The notes under the pieces were generated by a model. That model saw nothing but the letters and a program-made list of their open reading frames with translations, was not told where the DNA came from and did no database searches. Both the position numbers and the translations under genes were made by a program. From contig DGIS01000016.1 of NCBI GenBank assembly GCA_002386525.1, positions 17,418 to 55,634 on the forward strand: a stretch of DNA of 38,217 nt, given 5' to 3'. Origin of the DNA: Sphingobacterium sp. UBA4616 (GTDB taxonomy: Bacteria; Bacteroidota; Bacteroidia; Sphingobacteriales; Sphingobacteriaceae). Of the stretch, positions 16,333-24,237 are shown one piece after another. Each line of letters opens with the position of its first letter. Position 1 is the stretch's first letter.

Positions 16333-17175
16333 ATGAGAAACCTTTGGTTATTCCTAAGACGATATAATGCATTCTTTTGGTTTATCCTCTTTTTTGGATT
16401 CTCTTTATTTTTGGTCATCACCAATAATTCTTTCCAACGTAATTCGGTCTTAAATTCTTCGAATAGTATCATCGGAGGCCTTTATGCAAAAGTCAATTCC
16501 TGGAAAAGCTATCTTCACCTCGATGAAACTAACGATGCGCTCGCAAGAGAAAATGCGCAATTGAGAAAGGACTTACAGGCCTATCGGTCAACTGACAGCA
16601 TCAACATTGGTCCTGTACCAGCTATTGATAGCAGCGAATTTGGGCGTTATGAATTTATTATTGCGAATGTCATCAACAACAGCATTCACCAAAAAGCAAA
16701 TACAATTACACTTGATAAAGGGAGTAAGGATGGTATCGAGCGCGGAATGGGTGTGATCGCCCCCAATGGTGTAGTAGGTATTGTCTTAAATGTCTCACCC
16801 CATTTCTCGACGGTTCAATCATTGTTGCATCCTGACACGAGAATATCGGTTACGCTCGGTCATACTGAAGTATTTGGTTCGTTGGTGTGGGGCAATAGCA
16901 TGGACTATCGCGCGGCAATGGTCAAGGAAATCCCAAATCACATTAAAGTCAACAAGGGGGACAAAGTATATACCTCAGGATATTCGGGCCATTTTCCAAA
17001 AGGGATTTTTGTTGGAACTGTCATTCAGACGGGTATCTCCTCCGGAGATGCTTTTTTAGATCTTAGAATACTGTTAAGTACCAACTTCTCCAACTTACAG
17101 CATGTGTATGTTGTAAAAGACCTGTTAAATAACGAATTAAAAACACTAGAAGAATCGACAAAGGACAATGGCTAG
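16333..17175 (+). CDS. mreC: Rod-shape determining protein MreC
   Basis: Bitopic inner-membrane protein whose periplasmic part links MreB to the wall-synthesis enzymes. The 280-residue protein has a transmembrane segment at about residues 14-33, a coiled-coil stretch (about 58-80, with DALARENAQLRKDLQAY), then the two-barrel beta domain (about 105-265) with the MreC signature GIERGMGVIAPNGVVGIVLNVSPHFS in outline. The stop overlaps the mreD start by eight bases, implying translational coupling. Confidence 0.95.
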   Translation: MRNLWLFLRRYNAFFWFILFFGFSLFLVITNNSFQRNSVLNSSNSIIGGLYAKVNSWKSYLHLDETNDALARENAQLRKDLQAYRSTDSINIGPVPAIDSSEFGRYEFIIANVINNSIHQKANTITLDKGSKDGIERGMGVIAPNGVVGIVLNVSPHFSTVQSLLHPDTRISVTLGHTEVFGSLVWGNSMDYRAAMVKEIPNHIKVNKGDKVYTSGYSGHFPKGIFVGTVIQTGISSGDAFLDLRILLSTNFSNLQHVYVVKDLLNNELKTLEESTKDNG

Positions 17176-17686
17176 GATTTTAATATTTAATATTATTCGA
17201 TTTATCGTGTTGATAGGCATGCAAGTTTTCCTATTTCAAAACATCGGTTACTACAATCTGGTCGCGGCATTTCCTTACATTTTGTTTGTTTTTTTGCTTC
17301 CAACGGGAACGCCTAATTTTCTGGTTTATTTGATCGCATTTCTAACTGGACTCACCGTAGATTCTTTTTATGATACTTTAGGTGTCAATACTGCGGCCTG
17401 TGTTGCATTAGCTGCTTTCCGCATTTTCTTCATGAAAATTACACTCGAAGTGGAAGAACGCGAATCTTTTTTCACCCCAATGTTGGGATTCATGAATATC
17501 CGTTGGTTCTTTTCTTATATCTTCTTCGGAACATTGATTCATCATACATTTTTGTATTTATTGGAATCTTTTTCCTTCCAACACATCCAATACACCTTAT
17601 TGAGTATCGTTTTAAGTTGTATATTTACAGTAATTATCATGCTATTATTTAGCATATTATTCTACAAAAAGAAAGATCGGTTATAG
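17168..17686 (+). CDS. mreD: Rod-shape determining protein MreD
   Basis: A small polytopic inner-membrane protein of the elongasome. The 172-residue sequence is almost entirely hydrophobic, with about five transmembrane segments. The first is at residues 4-24, then a segment with FPYILFVFLLPTGTPNFLVYLIAFLTGL, and the last near 145-168, ending in basic KKKDRL. Sequence conservation in MreD is low, so the assignment rests on topology, size and position between mreC and mrdA. It overlaps mreC by eight bases and precedes mrdA by 27 bases. Confidence 0.9.
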   Translation: MARILIFNIIRFIVLIGMQVFLFQNIGYYNLVAAFPYILFVFLLPTGTPNFLVYLIAFLTGLTVDSFYDTLGVNTAACVALAAFRIFFMKITLEVEERESFFTPMLGFMNIRWFFSYIFFGTLIHHTFLYLLESFSFQHIQYTLLSIVLSCIFTVIIMLLFSILFYKKKDRL

Positions 17687-17713
17687 TAGATCGATGGATA
17701 GAAATTCATTTCT

Positions 17714-19699
17714 ATGAACAGTTTTTTTGCGCGCAAGTACGTCGTTTCCGGAATCTTTATCGCCATCACACTGACTCTGATGGCCCGCTTATTTTATTTG
17801 CAGATCATAGACGATTCCTACATACATTCTGCCAACAGTAATGTGATGCGCAAGGTCATTGTTTACCCTGCCAGGGGGGTTATACTGGATCGAAAAGGAA
17901 AGGTGCTGGTTCAGAACGAACCGGTATATGACCTTATGGTCACCCCACGTGAAGTAAAAGAAATTGATACGGCACTGTTTTGCAAATTGATAGATATCGA
18001 TAAAGAAGGCTTTATCAAACGGATGGAAAAGGCTAGAATACACTCGCCTTATCGTGCATCTATCTTTGAAAAACAGCTTTCTGTACGGACATGGGCCCAA
18101 TATCAGGAGTATCAATATCAATTTCGTGGTTTCTATGTGCAGAAGAGAACAATCAGAAGTTATCCCGATAGCATAGCGGCTCAATTTTTGGGTTATGTCA
18201 GTGAGGTAAATGACAAGGACATTGAACGCTCCAATGGATTTTATCGAAGTGGTGACTATATTGGCCGCAGCGGTGTAGAGCGTTCCTATGAAGACCTCAT
18301 TCGTGGGAAACGCGGTGTTAATAACCTGATGGTCGACGCGCTGAATCGCCCCAAAGGTGTATTTATGGAGGGGAAATACGACACACTCGCCGTTGCAGGG
18401 GAAGGACTGGTTTCCTCTTTAGATAAAGACCTTCAAATCCTAGGGGAAAACCTGATGAAAAATAAATTGGGGTCCATTGTTGCTATCGAACCTTCAACGG
18501 GTGAAATCTTGGCCTATGTCAGTAGTCCGAGCTATAATCCAAACATGATGGTGGGACGACAATCTGGCAATAATTATATGAAATTATTGAAGGATGAAAC
18601 GAAACCGCTGTTTAACCGTCCTATTCAAGCTTCTTACCCGCCAGGATCTGTATTTAAGGTGGTATCTGCATTGACAGCGCAACAGGCGGGTGTGATTGAT
18701 CGCAACACGGTATTCTTCTGCCCGCATGGGTACAGTTATGGCGGTGGACGTGGATGGATGGGCTGTACGCACTATCATGGATCGACTACTTTACAGCGAT
18801 CGGTAGCCGTATCATGCAATACTTATTATGGTTTTACGTATGCCAAAATGATTGATGGACGTGGCCTTTCGGGACCTAAAGCTTATGATTTATGGCGCAA
18901 TGCAGTAACCCAGTTTGGGATTGGCCATAAACTGGGCATTGATCTACCCGGGGAGAAACCAGGTTTATTGCCGACATCAGATTTTTATACCAAACGATAC
19001 GGTAACGATAAATGGCGTTCAAGTTTCAACATTTCCTTATCCATCGGGCAAGGGGAAATGGGAATAACGCCATTGCAAATGGCCAATATCATGGCTATCG
19101 TTGCTAATAAAGGGTTTTACTACAGACCGCATTTGATTAAAGGAATTGGAGAAAAGAAAATTGCCAAGAAGGAATTCACGGAAAAAATAAGTGCCGGTGT
19201 CGATGAAAAATACTATCCTGTAGTTATTCAGGGCATGAGCGATGCTGTTAATACACCTGAGGGAACAGCTTGGTCCAATCGTATTCCGGGGATCGAAATG
19301 TGTGGTAAAACAGGTACAGCTCAGAACCCGCATGGGGAAAACCATGCTGTTTTCTTTGCTTTTGCACCGCGGGAAAATCCTAAAATCGCCATTGCTGTCT
19401 TTGTTGAAAATGCAGGTTACGGTGGAACATGGGCGGGACCTATTGCAAGTATGATGGTCGAGAAATACCTCAAAGACACCATCACTGCTCCTAAGTATAT
19501 CCAGGATCGCATCTATAATGCAAATTTTCTTCCTGCGCCTAAAAAAGTGGTGGATCCAAAGGCTACTAAGGATGTAAAAAAAACAGACTCAGTCAAATCC
19601 AAAACGGACACGTTAAAATCTAAACGGCAACTGGCCGCTGTGACGAAACCAAAAGAAACAATTGTTCACCATAGCGAGATAAAGAGAAGATATGAATAA
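17714..19699 (+). CDS. mrdA: Penicillin-binding protein 2 (peptidoglycan transpeptidase)
   Basis: The elongation-specific class B penicillin-binding protein that crosslinks peptidoglycan with RodA. The 661-residue protein has an N-terminal membrane anchor (about residues 10-30), a dimerisation/pedestal domain, and the transpeptidase domain with all three active-site motifs: SVFK with nucleophile Ser312, SCN (Ser367 to Asn369), and KTGTA from Lys532. The C-terminal tail after about residue 605 is Lys/Thr/Ser-rich and low complexity, probably disordered, and longer than in E. coli PBP2. It overlaps rodA by eight bases, so the synthase pair is coupled. Confidence 0.96.
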   Translation: MNSFFARKYVVSGIFIAITLTLMARLFYLQIIDDSYIHSANSNVMRKVIVYPARGVILDRKGKVLVQNEPVYDLMVTPREVKEIDTALFCKLIDIDKEGFIKRMEKARIHSPYRASIFEKQLSVRTWAQYQEYQYQFRGFYVQKRTIRSYPDSIAAQFLGYVSEVNDKDIERSNGFYRSGDYIGRSGVERSYEDLIRGKRGVNNLMVDALNRPKGVFMEGKYDTLAVAGEGLVSSLDKDLQILGENLMKNKLGSIVAIEPSTGEILAYVSSPSYNPNMMVGRQSGNNYMKLLKDETKPLFNRPIQASYPPGSVFKVVSALTAQQAGVIDRNTVFFCPHGYSYGGGRGWMGCTHYHGSTTLQRSVAVSCNTYYGFTYAKMIDGRGLSGPKAYDLWRNAVTQFGIGHKLGIDLPGEKPGLLPTSDFYTKRYGNDKWRSSFNISLSIGQGEMGITPLQMANIMAIVANKGFYYRPHLIKGIGEKKIAKKEFTEKISAGVDEKYYPVVIQGMSDAVNTPEGTAWSNRIPGIEMCGKTGTAQNPHGENHAVFFAFAPRENPKIAIAVFVENAGYGGTWAGPIASMMVEKYLKDTITAPKYIQDRIYNANFLPAPKKVVDPKATKDVKKTDSVKSKTDTLKSKRQLAAVTKPKETIVHHSEIKRRYE

Positions 19700-20957
19700 T
19701 CAAAAAACTAGTTTCTTTGGGAAGATAGACTGGCTGACCATAACCCTTTGGCTCGCGCTATGCTTAATTGGCTTATTCAATATCCGTGCTGCTGTGTTTA
19801 ACCCCGAACTGCCCAATTTCTTTACATTGGGTACGAATTATGGAAAACAGTCTTTATATCTTGTTTCCGCTATTATCTTGGGGGTATCCATTTTGATCAT
19901 AGACGCTAAATTTTTCAGCTCGGCTTCACCAATATTTTACGGTATAACTGCTGTACTGCTTGTGATCGTATTGGTCGTAGGACGAAATGTTGGTGGAAAT
20001 CAGGCCTGGATCGACCTCGGTTTTTTCCGCTTACAACCTTCGGAGTTTGCGAAACTTTCGACCTGCCTGTTGCTGGCCAACTTTTTAAGTTCTCAAAGCA
20101 ATAAGGCTCCAACCATGCAGACTTTGGCTATGGGGGCCGGTATTGTATTATTCCCTGTATTTCTGGTGATGTTACAACCCGATACTGGATCTGCGCTCGC
20201 ATTCTTTTCGTTGATTTTTGTATTCTACCGAGAGGGCTATGTGAATAATGAGCTTCTGATATTTGGAGGTCTCTGCATTTTGCTTTTCGTCCTTGCTTTA
20301 TTGGTCAATCCATGGATACTTATTTTGGTTTTGGCATTACTCATTGGCCTTGTGATGTGGAACTACCGCAAGAGAAGGAAATACATTATTAATCTCAGTA
20401 TACTTTTTGCGGCGTGTGCAGTATTTATTCTCTGTGTGGACCTCGTGTATGACCATGTCTTACAATCGCATCAACGTGATCGTATTGACATCATTTTAGG
20501 CAAAATGGAAGATCCTAAGGGAAAGGGCTATAATTTGAACCAGTCTAAAATTGCAATTGGATCGGGACAGCTTTTGGGAAAAGGTTATTTACAGGGAACC
20601 CAGACAAAATATAACTTCGTACCTGAGCAAAGTACAGATTTTATTTTCTGCACGGTTGGAGAGGAATGGGGCTTTGTCGGATCGGTTACCTTATTACTGA
20701 TCTATCTCACGCTACTGTTACGCATTATTCACATTGCCGAACGACAGCGTTCGGCCTTCGCCAGAATCTATGCATATGGTGTAGCCTCCATTCTATTTTT
20801 TCACTTGTTTATTAATATCGGCATGACAATAGGTATTGTACCCGTTATCGGGATACCACTACCTTTTATCAGCTACGGGGGCTCGTCTTTGTGGAGTTTT
20901 ACGATTTTGCTGTTTATCATGCTTAAATTTGATTCAAATAGAAAAGGAATTGTTTAA
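19692..20957 (+). CDS. rodA: Rod-shape SEDS glycosyltransferase RodA
   Basis: SEDS-family peptidoglycan polymerase that pairs with PBP2 in the elongasome. The 421-residue, about ten-span inner-membrane protein has the family regions RLQPSEFAKLS (near 115), MLQPDTGSAL (near 160), the loop with YNLNQSKIAIGSGQLLGKGYLQGTQ, FVPEQSTDFIF, and the C-terminal GIPLPFISYGGSSL. The loop between the fourth and seventh spans is somewhat long. The last eight codons and part of the stop codon form the left arm of a perfect 25-bp hairpin, so the coding end and the terminator share sequence. Confidence 0.96.
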   Translation: MNNQKTSFFGKIDWLTITLWLALCLIGLFNIRAAVFNPELPNFFTLGTNYGKQSLYLVSAIILGVSILIIDAKFFSSASPIFYGITAVLLVIVLVVGRNVGGNQAWIDLGFFRLQPSEFAKLSTCLLLANFLSSQSNKAPTMQTLAMGAGIVLFPVFLVMLQPDTGSALAFFSLIFVFYREGYVNNELLIFGGLCILLFVLALLVNPWILILVLALLIGLVMWNYRKRRKYIINLSILFAACAVFILCVDLVYDHVLQSHQRDRIDIILGKMEDPKGKGYNLNQSKIAIGSGQLLGKGYLQGTQTKYNFVPEQSTDFIFCTVGEEWGFVGSVTLLLIYLTLLLRIIHIAERQRSAFARIYAYGVASILFFHLFINIGMTIGIVPVIGIPLPFISYGGSSLWSFTILLFIMLKFDSNRKGIV

Positions 20958-20981
20958 AACAATTCCTTTTCTATTTGAATC
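20931..20981. terminator. Perfect 25-bp inverted repeat at the rodA end
   Basis: 20931-20955 is the exact reverse complement of 20957-20981, with one central base. The left arm encodes the last eight rodA residues and the first base of the stop codon. It sits between convergent units (rodA plus, nucleoside phosphorylase minus) and, being symmetric, could terminate both. The T-rich stretch lies within the arms rather than after them. Confidence 0.7.
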
Positions 20982-21053
20982 TTGTCCACAGCATCAACTC
21001 CTTTATCGCATCCGCCGCGAAGCGGCTATTACACAAGTTGTTCTCCAAAAAAA

Positions 21054-21908
21054 TTAAATGCGCGCTAAAACGAGCTGTATAGCCTTGTCGACAACTTGTT
21101 CGGGCGTGGAAGAAAAATGACCATCTACCCTGTTTGCCAAAATAGCATTGATGGATAAAGCTTGATGTCCAAACATTTTGGCCAATGCGTAAATACCAGC
21201 AGTTTCCATCTCCAGGTTAGTTAAGCGTAGCGCTTTATATTGAAAAGAATTTACTAAACTCACAAAATTAGGAATGCTATTATTTGCCCTCAAATGGCGC
21301 CCCTGGGGTGCATAAAAACCCGGTGCAGTTAATGTGATCCCCTTGGGTAGGTCAAAAGCGATCTGCTCCTGAAGACTCCTACTGCCTTTGGCAACGTAAG
21401 GCTGTAAGTTCAATGCTGAAAAATACTTATCTAATTCCGCCTGAAGCCCTTTCTCTTCATCGTCATAAGCAGCCTTATAATAGTTCATCAAGGCATCAAG
21501 ACCTATACCGTAAGAAGAGGCCAAAATAGTTCCCATTTCAACATCTTGTTGTACAGCCCCTGAAGTTCCAATGCGTATTATATCCAGCGAGGTCAACGCG
21601 GACTTCACGGTTCTACTGGCAAAATCAATATTTGCAAGCGCATCCAGTTCATTCAATACGATGTCTATATTATCCGTACCTATACCAGTGGATATTACGG
21701 TTAGCCGTTTATTCCCCAAATACCCGGTATGTGTAATAAATTCACGCTTTCCTTTTTTGAGTTCAATGCGATCAAAGTGTGCCGAAACTTTCGCCACGCG
21801 GTCTGGATCACCTACGGTAATTACGGTATTGGCCAGGTCTTCTGGCAACAAATTCAGATGGTAAATACTGCCATCTGCGTTTAAAACTAATTCCGATTCG
21901 TTAATCAT
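21054..21908 (-). CDS. Nucleoside phosphorylase (uridine phosphorylase-like)
   Basis: Cytoplasmic enzyme of the PNP/UDP phosphorylase family that splits nucleosides with phosphate to base and ribose-1-phosphate. The 284-residue protein has the family's phosphate-binding N-terminal region VITVGDPDRVAKVSAHFD, the segment LTVISTGIGTDNIDIVLNEL, the RIGTSGAVQ motif and the ribose-binding NLEMETAGIYALAKM. I chose the ATG at 21906-21908 because it overlaps the upstream YigZ-type stop as ATGA; a start at 21935 would extend into that gene. Base specificity cannot be set by reading; uridine is plausible. It is the last gene of a coupled three-gene unit. Confidence 0.88.
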   Translation of the reverse strand: MINESELVLNADGSIYHLNLLPEDLANTVITVGDPDRVAKVSAHFDRIELKKGKREFITHTGYLGNKRLTVISTGIGTDNIDIVLNELDALANIDFASRTVKSALTSLDIIRIGTSGAVQQDVEMGTILASSYGIGLDALMNYYKAAYDDEEKGLQAELDKYFSALNLQPYVAKGSRSLQEQIAFDLPKGITLTAPGFYAPQGRHLRANNSIPNFVSLVNSFQYKALRLTNLEMETAGIYALAKMFGHQALSINAILANRVDGHFSSTPEQVVDKAIQLVLARI

Positions 21909-22522
21909 AGCGTATATAAATAAGTTAACTGACAACCCTCGATTTTAGCGAACCGATCAACAATTCGATTGACCTGCATTTTTCGGACTTCAAACTCCAG
22001 ATAACACTGATTGTCAAATTCCTGCTTATCAACGTCGATCCCCTCTTCTTTAATTATCCGCATGACATCATTCATATGGAGGTAATCGAAGGTGACACCA
22101 TAATGGTCATTGACTGTGCGTTCGCTAATTTCTGCTCGAATTAAAGCGTCCTGGGTGGCCGACTTGTAGGCATTAATCAAACCTGGTACCCCCAACAATG
22201 TACCGCCAAAATACCGTACAACAATCATGATAATGTTGGTGACATCCATAGACAATAGCACATTTAAAATAGGGCGTCCTGCCGTTCCCGACGGTTCGCC
22301 ATCATCATTCACTCGAAAGACAGCTCGGTCTGGTGTTAAACGATAAGCCCAACAATGATGTCTCGCTTTGGGATGGATTGCTTTCACTTCCAAGAGCAAC
22401 TCTTTGAGTTGATCTTCCGATTTAAAAGGAAAGGCGTAGGCAATAAACTTACTACCTTTATCCCTAAAAATCCCCTCATATTTTGCACCAATAGTCCGAT
22501 AAGTATCTTCAAATAAACTCAT
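21905..22522 (-). CDS. YigZ/IMPACT family protein
   Basis: A 205-residue protein of the YigZ (UPF0029/IMPACT) family. The N-terminal domain (about 1-120) carries the signature region HHCWAYRLTPDRAVFRVNDDGEPSGTAGRPIL in outline, then VVRYFGGTLLGVPGLINAY. The C-terminal domain (about 135-205) is the ferredoxin-like DUF1949-type fold. The biochemical role in bacteria is unsettled, although the eukaryotic relative IMPACT regulates the Gcn2 kinase. It overlaps both neighbours by four bases (ATGA), so translation of the three genes is probably coupled. Confidence 0.9.
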   Translation of the reverse strand: MSLFEDTYRTIGAKYEGIFRDKGSKFIAYAFPFKSEDQLKELLLEVKAIHPKARHHCWAYRLTPDRAVFRVNDDGEPSGTAGRPILNVLLSMDVTNIIMIVVRYFGGTLLGVPGLINAYKSATQDALIRAEISERTVNDHYGVTFDYLHMNDVMRIIKEEGIDVDKQEFDNQCYLEFEVRKMQVNRIVDRFAKIEGCQLTYLYTL

Positions 22523-23388
22523 AGATATGCTATGATTAAAACTGAAACAATAGAAAGCGCTATACCAAGATAATTTAATAGCGATAACCTTTCTTTAAAA
22601 AATAAGACGCCAATTAAAGCGCCCAAGGAAATCACGCCGATGTTCATACCGGTAAATACAACAGAAGGGTTTTCTGGCAAAGCCCGATGTGCTTTCATAT
22701 AAAATAGAATATTACAAAAATTGAATACTCCCAAAACCAGTCCATATCCCACAGCTTTTTTCGAAAAACCTTGCCTTTCCACGAAAAGAAAATAGAGCAA
22801 CAGTAACATTGCAATAAACATCGCCATTACAAAGATAATAAACATGGAGCTGATATAGGGTATACTGACATGTAGCGCGACTTGCTTAAAAAGAATATCA
22901 ATGATACCCATACCAATGAATACCAACATGGGATAACGTGCTTTATAACGGCTATCTGTTGCCAATCTACTAGGCTTATTTCTCTGCCAACCAATCGAAC
23001 ATAAAATTGCCAATAAACCAGTCGCTATTCCAAGCATTTTATGGCCTTCCATTTTTTCATGAAACAAAAAAAAAGAAGCCAAAAGTGGTATAAATAACGA
23101 CAAACGCTGTGCGACTTCTGTCTTGACCAAACCGCTGTACCGAATGGATAAAGCTATAAAAACAAACATTCCCGGGAGTAGTACCGCAAGGAATGTATAC
23201 AAAGTAACCGGCATATCGTCCCATGCTAGCGATTTTAAGTCAGGTTTCAGCACGAAATAGGTCAGTGCAACGGCCATAGGGTAATTCCAAACAATAACTT
23301 GTTTGGTTTCGACTCCATTTTGTCTTCCCAATTTCAATAAAACCGCTACGGTCACACTACAAATAACACTTAATAAGACAAAAATCAT
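22519..23388 (-). CDS. DMT-superfamily (EamA-type) transporter
   Basis: A 289-residue inner-membrane protein with about ten hydrophobic segments in two repeats of five, which is the drug/metabolite transporter arrangement. The final segments (NIGVISLGALIGVLFFKERLSLLNYLGIALSIVSVLIIAYL in outline) show the typical EamA ending with FKERLS before the last helix. The first half has the matching FLFHEKMEGHKMLGIATGLLAI. The substrate is unknown. The ATG at 23386-23388 begins directly in the first helix. It overlaps the YigZ-type gene by four bases, and a degenerate nuclease-like ORF ends three bases before its start. Confidence 0.88.
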   Translation of the reverse strand: MIFVLLSVICSVTVAVLLKLGRQNGVETKQVIVWNYPMAVALTYFVLKPDLKSLAWDDMPVTLYTFLAVLLPGMFVFIALSIRYSGLVKTEVAQRLSLFIPLLASFFLFHEKMEGHKMLGIATGLLAILCSIGWQRNKPSRLATDSRYKARYPMLVFIGMGIIDILFKQVALHVSIPYISSMFIIFVMAMFIAMLLLLYFLFVERQGFSKKAVGYGLVLGVFNFCNILFYMKAHRALPENPSVVFTGMNIGVISLGALIGVLFFKERLSLLNYLGIALSIVSVLIIAYL

Positions 23389-23391
23389 TAT

Positions 23392-23703
23392 TCAAAATCT
23401 ATTTATTTCCAGCGTCCACGATTTCCCCCGAACGAGCTGATATTCCAATTTCAAAAATAAATATGCACACAGCATATGCTGTGTTGATGTGTAAGATATT
23501 AGATAGCCCTGTCCGACCAAATCCCGATTGATAAATTTTTCCCCAAGATACACATAAGCAATAAATCTTCCATACCGATCGTGCTTTCTTAGATTAAATA
23601 TCAATTTCGCATGATATCTGCCTTTGATCGAATTGAAATATTGGCGTACCCCTACCCTTAATAACCTATTTATTCCATAAAAATGAATTCGCTTGACATA
23701 CAA
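23392..23703 (-). pseudogene. Degenerate staphylococcal-nuclease-like ORF
   Basis: A 103-codon frame whose centre, HDRYGRFIAYVYLGEKFINRDLVGQGYL in outline, matches the conserved core of thermonuclease (SNase) domains, including the Arg of the YGR motif. The usual metal and catalytic segment before it (RLxGIDxPE) is replaced by HFYGINRLL, so the Arg, Asp and Glu of the active site are missing. The Glu-Ala-Arg...GLW ending is only roughly kept (LEYQLVRGKSW). There is no ATG, only TTG at 23701-23703, and no normal signal peptide. I infer a decayed nuclease gene. Because its stop is three bases before the transporter ATG, continued translation as an inactive SNase-fold protein is the alternative. 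Confidence 0.5.
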
Positions 23704-24026
23704 CTCAGAAATTGATCCAAGGAAATGAGTTTCTTCTTCGCAAAAAACAAGGATAAAAAACTGTAAATATTAGCATAAAAAACACATTTTTTAAACAAAA
23801 AAACATAATAAAAAAAACATAATTTATATGAAATATTAAACGATAAAATCAATCAAAAAAAAGCTTAAAATAAATTAAAAAAACACATAAAATATTAAAA
23901 ATCAATAATATAAAAAAAATTTGAATCAACAAATAATGTTATAAAAATGATTAAAAATGAGACTTTAAAAAGCTTAAAAAAAACACAATAATATAGAGGT
24001 AAAAATAGAATAAAATTTATTTTTTC
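23704..24026. other. Extremely A/T-rich intergenic region
   Basis: About 320 bases dominated by A-runs on the plus strand, with almost no G or C. Short frames here are composition artefacts. It may hold an UP-type promoter element for the pheA leader or be decayed sequence upstream of the nuclease remnant. No gene, tRNA or repeat array is visible. Confidence 0.6.
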
Positions 24027-24056
24027 TTTGATATATAAAAAACATTCGTACATTTG
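24027..24056 (+). promoter_or_regulatory. Promoter of the pheA leader and operon
   Basis: TTTG (24027-24030), 18 bases, then TACATTTG (24049-24056): a full match to the Bacteroidota -33/-7 consensus. The -7 box ends 20 bases before the leader ATG, leaving a very short untranslated leader, as expected for an attenuator. Confidence 0.65.
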
Positions 24057-24076
24057 AAATATCAAACAATAGCAGG

Positions 24077-24142
24077 ATGAACAAAACATATACATATTTC
24101 TATTTTAGCTTCTTTTATTTTAACCATAAGAGCCGGGATTAG
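24077..24142 (+). CDS. Phe/Tyr-rich leader peptide of the pheA operon
   Basis: A 21-codon ORF, ATG 24077-24079 and TAG 24140-24142. Residues 4-15 read TYTYFYFSFFYF: four Tyr and five Phe within 11 consecutive positions (5-15). There is no Trp. Such a run is the hallmark of leader peptides that sense charged tRNA (compare the Phe-rich pheL of E. coli). It lies between a good promoter and a terminator located before pheA, which encodes the first enzyme of the Phe branch. The role is inferred: ribosomes should stall at these codons when Phe-tRNA or Tyr-tRNA is scarce and so prevent termination. AGCAGG precedes the ATG but is too close to be a normal Shine-Dalgarno. Confidence 0.85.
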   Translation: MNKTYTYFYFSFFYFNHKSRD

Positions 24143-24186
24143 ATTGTGTATAAGTCATAAGAACACAAACAAAAGAGTCCCGGTTC
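24130..24186 (+). promoter_or_regulatory. Antiterminator pairing of the pheA attenuator
   Basis: GAGCCGGGAT (24130-24139) can pair over ten positions with GTCCCGGTTC (24177-24186), with two G-U pairs. The second strand overlaps the terminator 5' arm, so the two structures exclude each other. The first strand overlaps the last leader codons and abuts the stop. A ribosome at the stop would mask it; a ribosome stalled on the aromatic codons would leave it free. Confidence 0.7.
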
Positions 24187-24206
24187 GAATGATCGGGACT
24201 CTTTTT
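24171..24206 (+). terminator. Attenuator terminator upstream of pheA
   Basis: Perfect 12-bp stem (24171-24182 with 24194-24205), 11-base loop, ending in a T-run (24202-24206). It lies between the leader peptide and the pheA ATG at 24238, where a terminator only makes sense as conditional control of pheA. Confidence 0.85.
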
Positions 24207-24237
24207 GTTTGGAGACAAAACAGCAAACAAAAAAACA

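Noticed and set aside
21014..21026. GCCGC-GAA-GCGGC mini-hairpin
   Set aside because: A 5-bp stem next to the much stronger rodA repeat; no T-run and no clear role.
23670..24095. Short Phe/Leu/Lys-rich minus-strand frames
   Set aside because: They come from extreme A/T composition and show no protein-like pattern or start signals.
24178..24200. T-arm-like GGTTCGAAT suggesting a tRNA
   Set aside because: The bases belong to the loop of the pheA attenuator terminator; there is no acceptor stem, D-arm or anticodon arm around it.
24205..24237. Earlier TTG start for pheA
   Set aside because: It lies within the terminator T-run and adds residues not seen in prephenate dehydratases; the ATG at 24238 gives the family N-terminus.
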